From Fabrea salina (Eukaryota > Ciliophora > Heterotrichea > Heterotrichida > Fabreidae), in assembly GCA_022984795.1 (NCBI GenBank), contig JALIHJ010000011.1, forward strand, positions 124,001 to 188,000: DNA of 64,000 bases, written 5' to 3'. Below the pieces are notes generated by a model. That model was not told the DNA's origin, ran no database searches, and was given only the letters and a program-made list of their open reading frames with translations. Position 1 is the stretch's first letter. Every line of letters begins with the position of its first letter. Below, piece after piece: positions 56,934 to 64,000 of this stretch. The position numbers and the translations under genes were made by a program.

Positions 56934-57563
56934 ATGGCAATCATTATGCCGAAGAAACGACCTACACACTTTTTGAGTTTGCCACTGTACTCAAATGCTA
57001 CTTTAAAGGAGTTCCAAACACACATTTCCAACTTTCCAATTCCTGGACTCAAACTCCACAACTTCACTAAGCCAGAAACATTCCACATTACCCTAGGAGT
57101 GCTTTATCTGCCCAACTTAGATTACTTGTTTTCAGCCAGCATGGCTCTTCAGAACTTCAAACTCAAATTTTCCTCGCCTTTCAACCTTCTGCTGAAGTTT
57201 TCGGGACTAGAAGTGTTTGGAGAACCCCAAAGTGCTAGAGTGCTTAAACTCGGACTCCAAAACACAGAATCAAAGTTTATGCTAGAGTCCTTCCATGCAG
57301 AGTTAATGCACGAACTTGTAAAAAGCGGTGCTTGCACCTACAGAGACTTAGCTTCTCAAAGAGTTAACTTTTGCCCTTTTGAATTCAGTTACCATCTTAC
57401 ACTTGCCAAAACCAAGTTTAACAAAAGGTTCGATGCGACCTGGATCCTGGAAAACTACGAGGATGTTCAGTTGGGCTGCTTTGAAGTAAATAGAATACAA
57501 CTTTGCAGAATGGACAGGAAAAGAAGCAAGCACTACCCTGTTGAGTATGAAGTATTTATTTAA
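56934..57563 (+). CDS. 2H phosphoesterase, AKAP7/ASCC1-like
   Basis: The 209-residue protein has the two H-x-T motifs of the 2H superfamily: FHITLGVL (His51) and SYHLTLAK (His154). THFLSLPL at the start and a final Arg/Lys-rich strand fit the AKAP7 nuclear-ligand-domain type. Relatives hydrolyse 2',5'-oligoadenylates or cyclic phosphates, or bind nucleotides; the substrate here is unknown. There is no KH domain, unlike ASCC1. Confidence 0.85.
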   Translation: MAIIMPKKRPTHFLSLPLYSNATLKEFQTHISNFPIPGLKLHNFTKPETFHITLGVLYLPNLDYLFSASMALQNFKLKFSSPFNLLLKFSGLEVFGEPQSARVLKLGLQNTESKFMLESFHAELMHELVKSGACTYRDLASQRVNFCPFEFSYHLTLAKTKFNKRFDATWILENYEDVQLGCFEVNRIQLCRMDRKRSKHYPVEYEVFI

Positions 57564-57574
57564 TAATTCAAATC

Positions 57575-58432
57575 ATGGGATCTTCTTGTAGCTGCAAATC
57601 TACATGCGGAGGCAAAGAACTAATTCTACTAGAAAGTGAGTTTACCGTAGGAGAGAAGCAACCAGTAAACGTTATTTAGACTCAGCCCTCTAATAGTCTA
57701 TTGTTAGGAAAAGCCAAAAAGGAAGAGCAGTGGATTCTTTCTAACTTCCAACTACACAATACAAACACTTCTTCTGTATTTTTCCAGAACAAAAAGCCCA
57801 GATCCAGAGTAGATTCTATTTCTTCACCTTTTATGTCTCAAAGAGAACCTCGGCTTTTTGAAAAGAGTCTTCAGTTCTCTCCTATTCGCGAAAAGCACAC
57901 AGAGTCTTTTAGAGAAAACACCCTGTTTGAAGGCGAGTTAGCTAAGTACAGACCTGGGTTTAGTCAGCAGTACATTGAAAGGTGGTGTGAGTTAACTACT
58001 GAAGCTTTTCTGTACTACAAAAATGAGTGGTATGCTAAGTGCTGGCCTGAAAAACCCTTTGCCAAGATTCCTTTGATCCAAATAGCAGAAATCTCTAAAA
58101 AAGTCTTTCCAACTACCCTGCCCCCGCCTTACCAAAACCAGTCACAATTTGAACTTATTTTGTACGGAGAGGACGATTTAACAGCCTTGTCAAGGTCTTC
58201 TGAGGGCTTTTCTCAGTGCAACATAAGTAGGAGTTCTTTTATGGATAGAAAAACCGGCGAGGGACTAGTTATGACTGACAAAAAACTTCCTAGGTCTATG
58301 TGGAGTATCCGTGAGCTTGAGTGGTACACAGCAGAAAAAAGACTTCTATTTGCTGCTAGGGACGACTGCACTCGGGATGTCTGGGTTAGGAAGATTCTGA
58401 ATGCCAAAAGCTTGCATCAGAGTTTATTTTAA
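57575..58432 (+). CDS. PH-domain protein with N-terminal lipidation motif; one 15-nt intron
   Basis: The ATG at 57575 gives MGSSCSCKSTCGG. Gly2 and nearby Cys are a strong N-myristoylation plus palmitoylation signal. An intron at 57665-57679 removes an in-frame TAG and connects to the long frame, for ~280 residues. A PH domain at ~95-275 (YIERWCELTTEAFLYYKNEW, then a long insert, then LLFAARDDCTRDVWVRKI) should bind phosphoinositide or another membrane ligand. The protein is predicted to be membrane-anchored at two points. Confidence 0.87.
57665..57679 (+). other. 15-nt intron
   Basis: GTAAACGTTATTTAG, A at position 10, phase 0. It adds a lipidated N-terminus to the PH protein. Confidence 0.9.
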
Positions 58433-58457
58433 GTATAAATATTGCATTGTTTAAAGG

Positions 58458-59294
58458 ATGTTTTTGGTTTTTGTGTTAACTAGCCTGCCTTTGATGCTTT
58501 GTCAAGAACAGCCTACCCCAGTAAAGCCTATGGCTTTGCTAATAGACCCCTCTCCTAGAACAGAAACTTCTCCCGGAATCCTGGACAATCCACCCTGTAG
58601 CGGGGCTGCAAAGGACCTTGCACACACCCTAGCCCAACCTGGAGACTTGCACCCTGTTATGTGGCGTGTTTTCCACCCTTCAGAGTCTTCTAACTGCAGC
58701 ATTAGACTAGCTCCTACTTCGGACTTTTCAAAGTTCGTAACTTTAAGTCCACTAGACAGAATTTCAGACTCAGGGGGCTGGTTTCCCTGCGGCAGAGAAG
58801 AAACTAGTGCTGAAAGAGTAACTATTCAGTTTCCAGAGAGGTGGGTTTGCTCTGAATGCACTTTGCAGTGGGTGTGGAAAACCTTCCAAGGGGCTTTTTA
58901 TCAATGTTCAGATGTAAGAGTCTTTATGAAAGAAGCAAGTTGCAAAGGCATGTGCCAAAACGGAGGCAAGTGTATAGAAGGAGTTTGTGTTTGTTCAAAG
59001 GGGTTTTATGGGGACTTTTGCGAACTAAGTGAAAAAGAAGAAGAAGAATTCAGTGCTATAGGGTACTTTGTGACTTTTGTGGTGTTTTGCTTAACTTGTT
59101 CTTGTTTAGCTTCGGCAGTGTACTTCTATCTCAACCAAAACAAACTACCAGGCCCAATTTACAAGTTTTTAGAAGAAAACTGTGCGTGGTGCATCAGAAG
59201 AGAAAGAATTTTGTCTAACCAACCTTCAAGGGAAGAGTCCAAGGAACAAGTTTCTGAATCAGGGAAGTCGTCTTCGAGTTCCGAAAAAGGTTAG
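58458..59294 (+). CDS. Secretory EGF-like single-pass membrane protein
   Basis: The 278-residue protein has a signal peptide (~1-15) and a Cys-rich ectodomain (~40-160) with GGWFPCGRE, CSECTLQWVWKTF and FYQCSDVRVF. One EGF module (C162-C188, CQNGGKCIEGVCVC), a membrane helix (~200-224) and a Ser/Glu-rich tail follow. The ectodomain pattern recalls the cellulose/chitin-active LPMO-like fold, but the copper-binding N-terminal His is absent, so activity is not expected on this evidence. It is likely a surface adhesion or receptor protein. Confidence 0.78.
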   Translation: MFLVFVLTSLPLMLCQEQPTPVKPMALLIDPSPRTETSPGILDNPPCSGAAKDLAHTLAQPGDLHPVMWRVFHPSESSNCSIRLAPTSDFSKFVTLSPLDRISDSGGWFPCGREETSAERVTIQFPERWVCSECTLQWVWKTFQGAFYQCSDVRVFMKEASCKGMCQNGGKCIEGVCVCSKGFYGDFCELSEKEEEEFSAIGYFVTFVVFCLTCSCLASAVYFYLNQNKLPGPIYKFLEENCAWCIRRERILSNQPSREESKEQVSESGKSSSSSEKG

Positions 59295-59320
59295 TTAAAG
59301 TTCAAATTTTAAATTTAAAA

Positions 59321-59629
59321 ATGAGCAAAGGTAGCATTGACTACTCAGAAAAGTACTGCGATGATGAGTTTGAGTACAGATTGGTAATTCTGCCAAGGGA
59401 GTGGGGACAAGTCGTCAAAGAAAAAGGACTTTTGAGTGAAGACGAGTGGCGCAAGCTTGGAATTTCCCAAAGTAAAGGTTGGGTGCACTACAGTTCTCAC
59501 AGTCCTGAACCCCACATTCTTCTGTTTAGAAGACCTTTAGGAACCGACCCTAGAACTGGAATTGTTGACACCAAAGCCAAGGCTACCATTAAACGGGAAG
59601 CTGAACAAAGAAGACGCATTGTTAAATAA
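59321..59629 (+). CDS. CKS1: Cyclin-dependent kinase regulatory subunit CKS1
   Basis: The 102-residue protein matches p13suc1/CKS throughout: YSEKYCDDEFEYRLVILP, EWRKLGISQSKGWVHY and PEPHILLFRRPLGTDP. The HxPEPH hinge for domain swapping is present (HSPEPH). CKS binds Cdk1 and helps multisite phosphorylation. The C-terminus is longer than human CKS1 (79 residues) by ~25 basic residues. No E2F-like box is seen upstream. Confidence 0.97.
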   Translation: MSKGSIDYSEKYCDDEFEYRLVILPREWGQVVKEKGLLSEDEWRKLGISQSKGWVHYSSHSPEPHILLFRRPLGTDPRTGIVDTKAKATIKREAEQRRRIVK

Positions 59630-59655
59630 GAATTCCGTTAGATTGGTAACTGAGA

Positions 59656-60663
59656 TTACTGCTTATTAAAGTAAGGGTATACCACTTGGTGGTAAGTGTT
59701 CAAGTCGGGTCCGTAATCCAGCATAGTTCCAGCTTCGCCTTGCCAAAATTCGCCTACTTCACTTCCTCCTCCGAAAACAAAGAAGTTCTTTCTAGATCTA
59801 AGTATGATAGGTCTGGCTCTGGGAATGCACAAAGCTGTTTGGGTGTTTTCTTGGGTTTCTCCTGTTTCAGAGTTGAACTTTAGGATTCTAGGGAACACGT
59901 TTTCTCCGTTGCTGCCTCCAACCAGCCAAACTTCAGTGCCTTGGAGGTCTCTAACAACTACTCCCATTCCTGCGTACATCGGAAAGTCCACTTTGACTTC
60001 TTCCCAAGTCATTGTCTGGGGATTTAGTTTCTCGATTCCTTGGGCGTTGCTTTGGAATCCGTCGAAGCCTCCTGCTACAAATATAAAGTTAGAGGTGGCA
60101 AAGGCACTGAAGCAAGACCTAGACTTGTTCATACCAGGCAGAACTTCCCAGCCTCCTTCTGTAAGTCTTTCACATGAACTCAAGTAAGTTTCTTTGTCGA
60201 GTTGGCCCCCCATCACGTAAATCGTGCCCTGGAAGACTAGTGAGCAGTGCATGTACCGCCTTTCTTGCAAGTTTTGCAGTTTGCGGACTTTCTCTTCGTA
60301 ATTGTTTTCGTAGCCTAGTTGCATAGAGATCTCTTGGACTTTGTTGAGGGCATTGGTTCCGTCGAAGCCCCCTGACACAACAAATGTATTGTTGCCTTTG
60401 AAAACTACAGAGCTGTACTTCTCTGCTTCAAAGTCTATGTCTTTAGTAATGCGGGAGTACTTAGTCCACAGCTGAGTTCCAGAGTCAAAGGTATGCAGAC
60501 AGCCTCCTGCTAAGATATTGATGCTTTCTAATTGTCCATTGCACTGGTCTGCATATCTTAAGTGTTTGTTTTCGTCTGAACCTGGAATCAGCTCTACATT
60601 TGGCTCTACTGAAGGGTCTGCTGAAGGCGTAAATTCATTAGCTTCCGCTCTGAGGTTTTCCAT
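59656..60663 (-). CDS. Kelch-repeat protein
   Basis: The 335 residues contain five or six kelch blades (~45-330) with GG pairs followed by spaced Tyr and Trp (VSGGFDGTNALNKV, YVMGGQLDKETYLSSCE, FVAGGFDGFQSNAQG, WLVGGSNGENV, FVFGGGSE). No BTB or F-box is attached. Kelch propellers are protein-interaction scaffolds. The partner is unknown. Confidence 0.9.
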   Translation of the reverse strand: MENLRAEANEFTPSADPSVEPNVELIPGSDENKHLRYADQCNGQLESINILAGGCLHTFDSGTQLWTKYSRITKDIDFEAEKYSSVVFKGNNTFVVSGGFDGTNALNKVQEISMQLGYENNYEEKVRKLQNLQERRYMHCSLVFQGTIYVMGGQLDKETYLSSCERLTEGGWEVLPGMNKSRSCFSAFATSNFIFVAGGFDGFQSNAQGIEKLNPQTMTWEEVKVDFPMYAGMGVVVRDLQGTEVWLVGGSNGENVFPRILKFNSETGETQENTQTALCIPRARPIILRSRKNFFVFGGGSEVGEFWQGEAGTMLDYGPDLNTYHQVVYPYFNKQ

Positions 60664-60691
60664 TTATACAGTCTATTTAAGCGAATGTTAA

Positions 60692-61459
60692 TTACTCGGG
60701 AATCTTAGGAGCTAAGAAGTAACTCACTTCTCCGAGTTCAAACTTGTACTGAATTTTAATAGGAATATCTTGGGACATCCAAATGCAGACTTGGTCGCTT
60801 AAAGAAGAACACCTATTTATCAGGGTTAGGTACTTGACACTAAAAGCCATTTCTAAGTCGTGATTAGTTTTCACTAACACCCTTTCGGTGAATTTTTCAG
60901 AGTCTACAGGCATCAAAACAGTTTCTCCAGCTGCCATTTCGTCAATTAACTCAAACTTGACAGAACCCTTTTTAACGTAAATCTTTAGAGTGTCAGTAAT
61001 AGGTTGGAGGTCTCTGCATATCTTATGGAACTCGTAACTGGGAAACTCCATGTGTGCCGTGTACTCTGTTTCAGGAATTCCCAGACTATCGTGGTCCAGC
61101 ACCCTAAGGTTCATGTTCAGCTCAATAGTTTTAGTTCCTTTGTTGTCCCAAAACACTATTGTCATGGCTTCAGCTTCTTCACTGGCCTTGAGAGTCAACT
61201 TGTCTTGGTCCTTGCCTATTTTGAGGAACTTTGAGAAACTTTCCAAGGAAACTCCTAGTTTGAATGGAGAATCGCAAGCGTACTCGTCAAAGTTTTGGGC
61301 GGGAAGGTGAAGAACCAAAAAAGCCAAATGTCCTTTGTCCATAGTTCTGATCGAAAGTCCTTCTGAGGTGCACTCTAGGTTAGCTTCTGGAATTAGACCT
61401 TTGATGCTTTCAATTAATTTCTTGAATGTGCTGCTTGAGTCCAAATGTGCTTCAAACAT
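60692..61459 (-). CDS. PCNA: PCNA sliding clamp
   Basis: The 255-residue protein has the PCNA start (MFEAHLDSSSTFKKLIESIK), DKGHLAFLVL, the interdomain connector region and the end LGEVSYFLAPKIPE. Length is close to the usual ~260. It forms the homotrimeric clamp for replicative polymerases and PIP-box partners. A perfect E2F-type site lies 14 nt upstream of the ATG, fitting S-phase expression. Confidence 0.97.
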   Translation of the reverse strand: MFEAHLDSSSTFKKLIESIKGLIPEANLECTSEGLSIRTMDKGHLAFLVLHLPAQNFDEYACDSPFKLGVSLESFSKFLKIGKDQDKLTLKASEEAEAMTIVFWDNKGTKTIELNMNLRVLDHDSLGIPETEYTAHMEFPSYEFHKICRDLQPITDTLKIYVKKGSVKFELIDEMAAGETVLMPVDSEKFTERVLVKTNHDLEMAFSVKYLTLINRCSSLSDQVCIWMSQDIPIKIQYKFELGEVSYFLAPKIPE

Positions 61460-61473
61460 TTATTTGTATTTCA

Positions 61474-61486
61474 TTTTCCCGCCAAA
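61474..61486 (-). promoter_or_regulatory. E2F-type site upstream of PCNA
   Basis: In the gene's orientation the site reads TTTGGCGGGAAAA, a full match to the E2F/DP consensus. It ends 14 nt before the ATG. PCNA is a classic E2F target in animals and plants. Confidence 0.72.
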
Positions 61487-61727
61487 TAACTAAAGCACCT
61501 TCTATAAGGAATTACTGAGTGTTTTAATATAAATAACCTGTGCTGGCATTCGTAGTTCTCATTCAACACCTGAGAGTAGCCATTGCAGGAAAAGTATCTG
61601 TGTCACCTGGGACACAACTCAGAACTAGTTAGAGATGAAACTTAAGAGATCAAGAGTTCTGACAAGTCCAAAGGTTCAAAGTGAAGAATGAATCCTTAGG
61701 GCAAAGTGGTTAATGAAATATAATTAA
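61487..61727. other. Longest gene-free stretch, with a perfect short hairpin
   Basis: These ~240 bp lie between the PCNA promoter and the small gene at 61728. They are less A+T-rich than other spacers and include a 6-bp perfect stem with a 6-nt loop at 61599-61616 (TGTGTC / GACACA). They could hold a small structured RNA gene. I find no tRNA, 5S, U1, U2, U4, U5 or U6 signature and cannot assign one. Confidence 0.35.
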
Positions 61728-62033
61728 ATGCAGTCGTCAGAAAATTACTACCCTTACGTTCTGCCTCAAATCACTGATACCGAGGACCACTACTCTGAAT
61801 TGAGAGACTCTTTCAATTCCGCACCCCTAACCCAACCCCCTGAAATAGTGATTGGGAATTTGTATAGCACAAGACCTACTATCATCAATGCCAACCCCAA
61901 CTGCAGGCAGTGTGAAGGAGTAGGGTTCAATAGACTTGGAAGGCCTTGCATTCTGTGCAATCCGGAGTCTTCTTGTCGAAGGAAGCACAAAGTTCCTCGC
62001 AGAGTCGCCAAGCATGGTTGTTGTATATTCTAA
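61728..62033 (+). CDS. Small Cys-rich protein ending in a CaaX-like box
   Basis: The 101-residue protein has an acidic N-terminus. A zinc-ribbon-like stretch follows (NCRQCEGVGFNRLGRPCILC, two CxxC pairs, 12 residues apart), then a basic region and the terminal sequence GCCIF. CCIF fits a CaaX prenylation box with Phe at the end, which favours geranylgeranylation, next to a polybasic stretch as in membrane-targeted GTPases. No family is recognised. Confidence 0.65.
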   Translation: MQSSENYYPYVLPQITDTEDHYSELRDSFNSAPLTQPPEIVIGNLYSTRPTIINANPNCRQCEGVGFNRLGRPCILCNPESSCRRKHKVPRRVAKHGCCIF

Positions 62034-62070
62034 ACTGTACAGACTTTGATTAAGTTTAAATTTAACAAAA

Positions 62071-62078
62071 AACGCGCC
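62071..62078 (+). promoter_or_regulatory. MCB/E2F-like box upstream of SMC4
   Basis: AACGCGCC contains ACGCG and GCGCC half sites. It lies 12 nt before the SMC4 ATG in an A+T-only leader. It is a weaker match than the PCNA and NASP sites. Confidence 0.45.
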
Positions 62079-62090
62079 ATATTTTAAAGG

Positions 62091-64000
62091 ATGCAGCTAG
62101 AAGAATTTGAAGGTCGGTTGATGATCCATAAAGTGGTTCTAGAGAATTTTAAGTCTTACGCTGGCGTTAAAGAGATTGGCCCCTTCCACAAAAACTTTAC
62201 TTCAGTGGTGGGGCCCAACGGTTCAGGCAAATCTAACCTTTTGGAGTGTCTCTTGTTTGCTTTTGGAAAGCGTGCAAGGAAGATGAGACTCAAAAAAATA
62301 TCTGACCTAATTCACAAGTCTCAAAGACACCCTAACCTGAGTTTTGCAAGAGTTTCGGTGTACTTCCAAAACATTCTAGATAAAGGCGATGAGTTTGAAG
62401 TTGTAAGCGGTTCTGAGTTAGTACTTACACGCACAGTTCACAAAAACAACACTTCTACTTACAAGCTGGACTCAAGGGAAAGTTCCTTTGAAGAAGTTAC
62501 TGCTACACTTAAGAAGCGTGGAGTGGATTTGGAACAAAACAGGTTTTTGATTTTACAAGGTGAAGTGGAGCAAATTGCTATGATGAAGCCCAAAGCTCCC
62601 CCTAACGAAGAAAACAAAGTAGGACTTATGGAGTACTTAGAAGAAATCATTGGAACTAACAAGTACGTTCCACTCATAAACGACGCAGAAGCTGACTTAG
62701 AAGCTTTTGGCGAAGACATTTCAGCTAAGAAAACTAGACTTGAAGAAGCTGAAAAAGCCCTAGAAGAACTGGAAGGTCCCAAGAACCAAGCTTTGGCTTA
62801 CATTGACTTGGAAAAGGAGTACTACCAACTCCTGAACATAAAGTACCAGATTTCAGCCCACAACTTCTACAGAGAAGAAACCAAACTGGGAGAAGAGGTT
62901 TTAGAAGTAAAGAAAAACCTAAAACAAATCGAAACTGAGTACAAAGAAAAGCAAGAAGAGTACAAAGAAGTCATAGAAGAGCACAAAGGCCTCAGCGAAA
63001 AACTTAAAAAAGACTCTTTAGAAGTGGAAGAAGTTAAAATCCAAATCGAACAAACAAGCAAAAAGCACTTCGAAGTCCAAGAAACCATTAAAAGGTCTAG
63101 CAAAAAACTCGAAAAGATCAAAGGTGACAAAAAAAGAGAACTCAACAGAATCAACACTATTGACAAAACCTTTTCAGAGTTCACTGAAGAGATTCCACAG
63201 AAACACCAAAGGCTCAGTGAAATCAAAGAAGAACTCAAAACCACTGAAACTAGGTATGAACAACTAAGCTCTGAAGCACTCACTAAAACCAAAAACCTCC
63301 AAAAAGAAAAAAACTCCATCAAAGAAAAACTCAACCCTTACCAAGACCAACTTAACGAAAACCAAAAGAACATAGACTATTCAGCTAAAAGAATCCAGGA
63401 CCTCCAAAATGAACTTGAGCAAACCGACTCTGACAAAAACAAAATACTCCAGGAAATCCAAAACTCCTCGACTGAAATCCAAAACAACCAAGAATACCTC
63501 TCCAAAACCGAACAAGCAATCTCCCAAAAACAAACTCAGCTCCAAGGAGCCAAAAACAGGTGCTCAGAAGTCAGAAAGGAACTCCAAGAAGTAAGTAACG
63601 CACTTGAGCAAGAAAGGGGAGTGCTGGCCGAAGCTGAAAACGCCGAAAAAGCCCAAGAAGCTGAAAACAGAGTTCTGAGAGAAGTAATGGCAGCTTCAAG
63701 AACAGGAGAACTGCAAGGAGTTATAGGAAGACTAGGGGACTTAGGGAGTGTGGACTCTAAGTATGATATAGCAGTTTCTTCAAGTGCAGGAGGAAGACTT
63801 GACTACATTGTTGTAGAGACTGCAAACCAAGCAACTGAACTTATTGAGTTTATCCGAAGCAAACAACTCGGTAGAGTCAACTTAATTGCACTTGACAAAA
63901 TACAACAAAACTTTTCTGAAAAATCCAATGCTAGGTTTAACTGTCCCGACAACAGATGCCAAAGACTGTTTGACTTAATTGATGTTAAGAACCCCAGACT
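62091..64000 (+). CDS. SMC4: Condensin subunit SMC4 (partial, runs off right edge)
   Basis: The frame is open from the ATG at 62091 to the window end (~636 residues visible). It has RLMIHKVVLENFKSYAG, GPFHKNFTSVVGPNGSGKSN (Walker A) and RFLILQGEVEQIAMMKPK, all diagnostic of SMC4. The first coiled-coil arm follows, then the hinge start (GELQGVIGRLGDLGS, AGGRLDYIVVETANQA). SMC4 pairs with SMC2 in condensin to compact chromosomes. The rest of the hinge, the second arm and the signature motif lie outside. Confidence 0.96.
   Translation, partial: MQLEEFEGRLMIHKVVLENFKSYAGVKEIGPFHKNFTSVVGPNGSGKSNLLECLLFAFGKRARKMRLKKISDLIHKSQRHPNLSFARVSVYFQNILDKGDEFEVVSGSELVLTRTVHKNNTSTYKLDSRESSFEEVTATLKKRGVDLEQNRFLILQGEVEQIAMMKPKAPPNEENKVGLMEYLEEIIGTNKYVPLINDAEADLEAFGEDISAKKTRLEEAEKALEELEGPKNQALAYIDLEKEYYQLLNIKYQISAHNFYREETKLGEEVLEVKKNLKQIETEYKEKQEEYKEVIEEHKGLSEKLKKDSLEVEEVKIQIEQTSKKHFEVQETIKRSSKKLEKIKGDKKRELNRINTIDKTFSEFTEEIPQKHQRLSEIKEELKTTETRYEQLSSEALTKTKNLQKEKNSIKEKLNPYQDQLNENQKNIDYSAKRIQDLQNELEQTDSDKNKILQEIQNSSTEIQNNQEYLSKTEQAISQKQTQLQGAKNRCSEVRKELQEVSNALEQERGVLAEAENAEKAQEAENRVLREVMAASRTGELQGVIGRLGDLGSVDSKYDIAVSSSAGGRLDYIVVETANQATELIEFIRSKQLGRVNLIALDKIQQNFSEKSNARFNCPDNRCQRLFDLIDVKNPR

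Noticed and set aside
61540-61552. U6 snRNA-like start GTGCTGGCATTCG
   Set aside because: The following bases lack the ACAGAGA box and the rest of U6.

Overview
The window looks like macronuclear DNA of a heterotrich ciliate that uses the standard genetic code (Stentor- or Fabrea-like). Three things support this. Six breaks in otherwise open genes are removed exactly by 15-nt introns of form GT(A/G)A....A..(T/A)AG with an A at position 10, which is the heterotrich intron type. TAA, TAG and TGA all end genes, so codes that read TGA as Trp or reassign all stops are excluded. Genes such as CCDC40, LRRIQ1-like, NEK and EF-hand cilium proteins sit among housekeeping genes. I cannot name the species.

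About 60 protein genes fill 64 kb on both strands and no gene-free stretch exceeds 300 bp. No tRNA, rRNA, transposon, viral fossil or CRISPR was seen. From left to right: an ABC transporter tail, unknown basic proteins, proteasome alpha-6, nucleoporin SEH1, a RING-CH protein, a SMARCAL1-like helicase, a sphingomyelinase-like protein, coiled coils, COMMD, CH-CH protein, CCDC40, eL13 and an LC8-like dynein light chain (1-19.4 kb). Next come a CRAL-TRIO protein, an RCC1-kinase fusion, a TRF4-type nucleotidyltransferase, a catalytically dead thiolase-like protein, AP-4 beta, coiled coils, NDUFAF5, AHCY, a SANT/winged-helix protein, Myb, NASP and LRRIQ1-like (19.4-41.2 kb). The last part holds Nudix, epsilon-COP, PAP2, three DHHC proteins, NEK and CIPK-like kinases, a triple calcyphosine EF-hand protein, a 2H phosphoesterase, a lipidated PH protein, an EGF membrane protein, CKS1, kelch, PCNA and SMC4 (41.2-64 kb).

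Gene packing is extreme. Five convergent pairs have stop codons exactly 1 nt apart, three divergent pairs have start codons only 6-7 bp apart, and one tandem pair overlaps by 11 nt. Promoters must therefore be very short. A G+C box resembling an E2F/MCB site lies 12-16 nt before the ATG of PCNA, NASP, SMC4 and a small zinc-ribbon gene, inside otherwise A+T-only leaders, which suggests a shared S-phase control element.

Four genes (AHCY, TRF4-like, CRAL-TRIO and an unknown at 55.2 kb) need a one-base frame change. Homopolymer errors in the assembly are the simplest explanation for at least three of them, but programmed frameshifting is not excluded.
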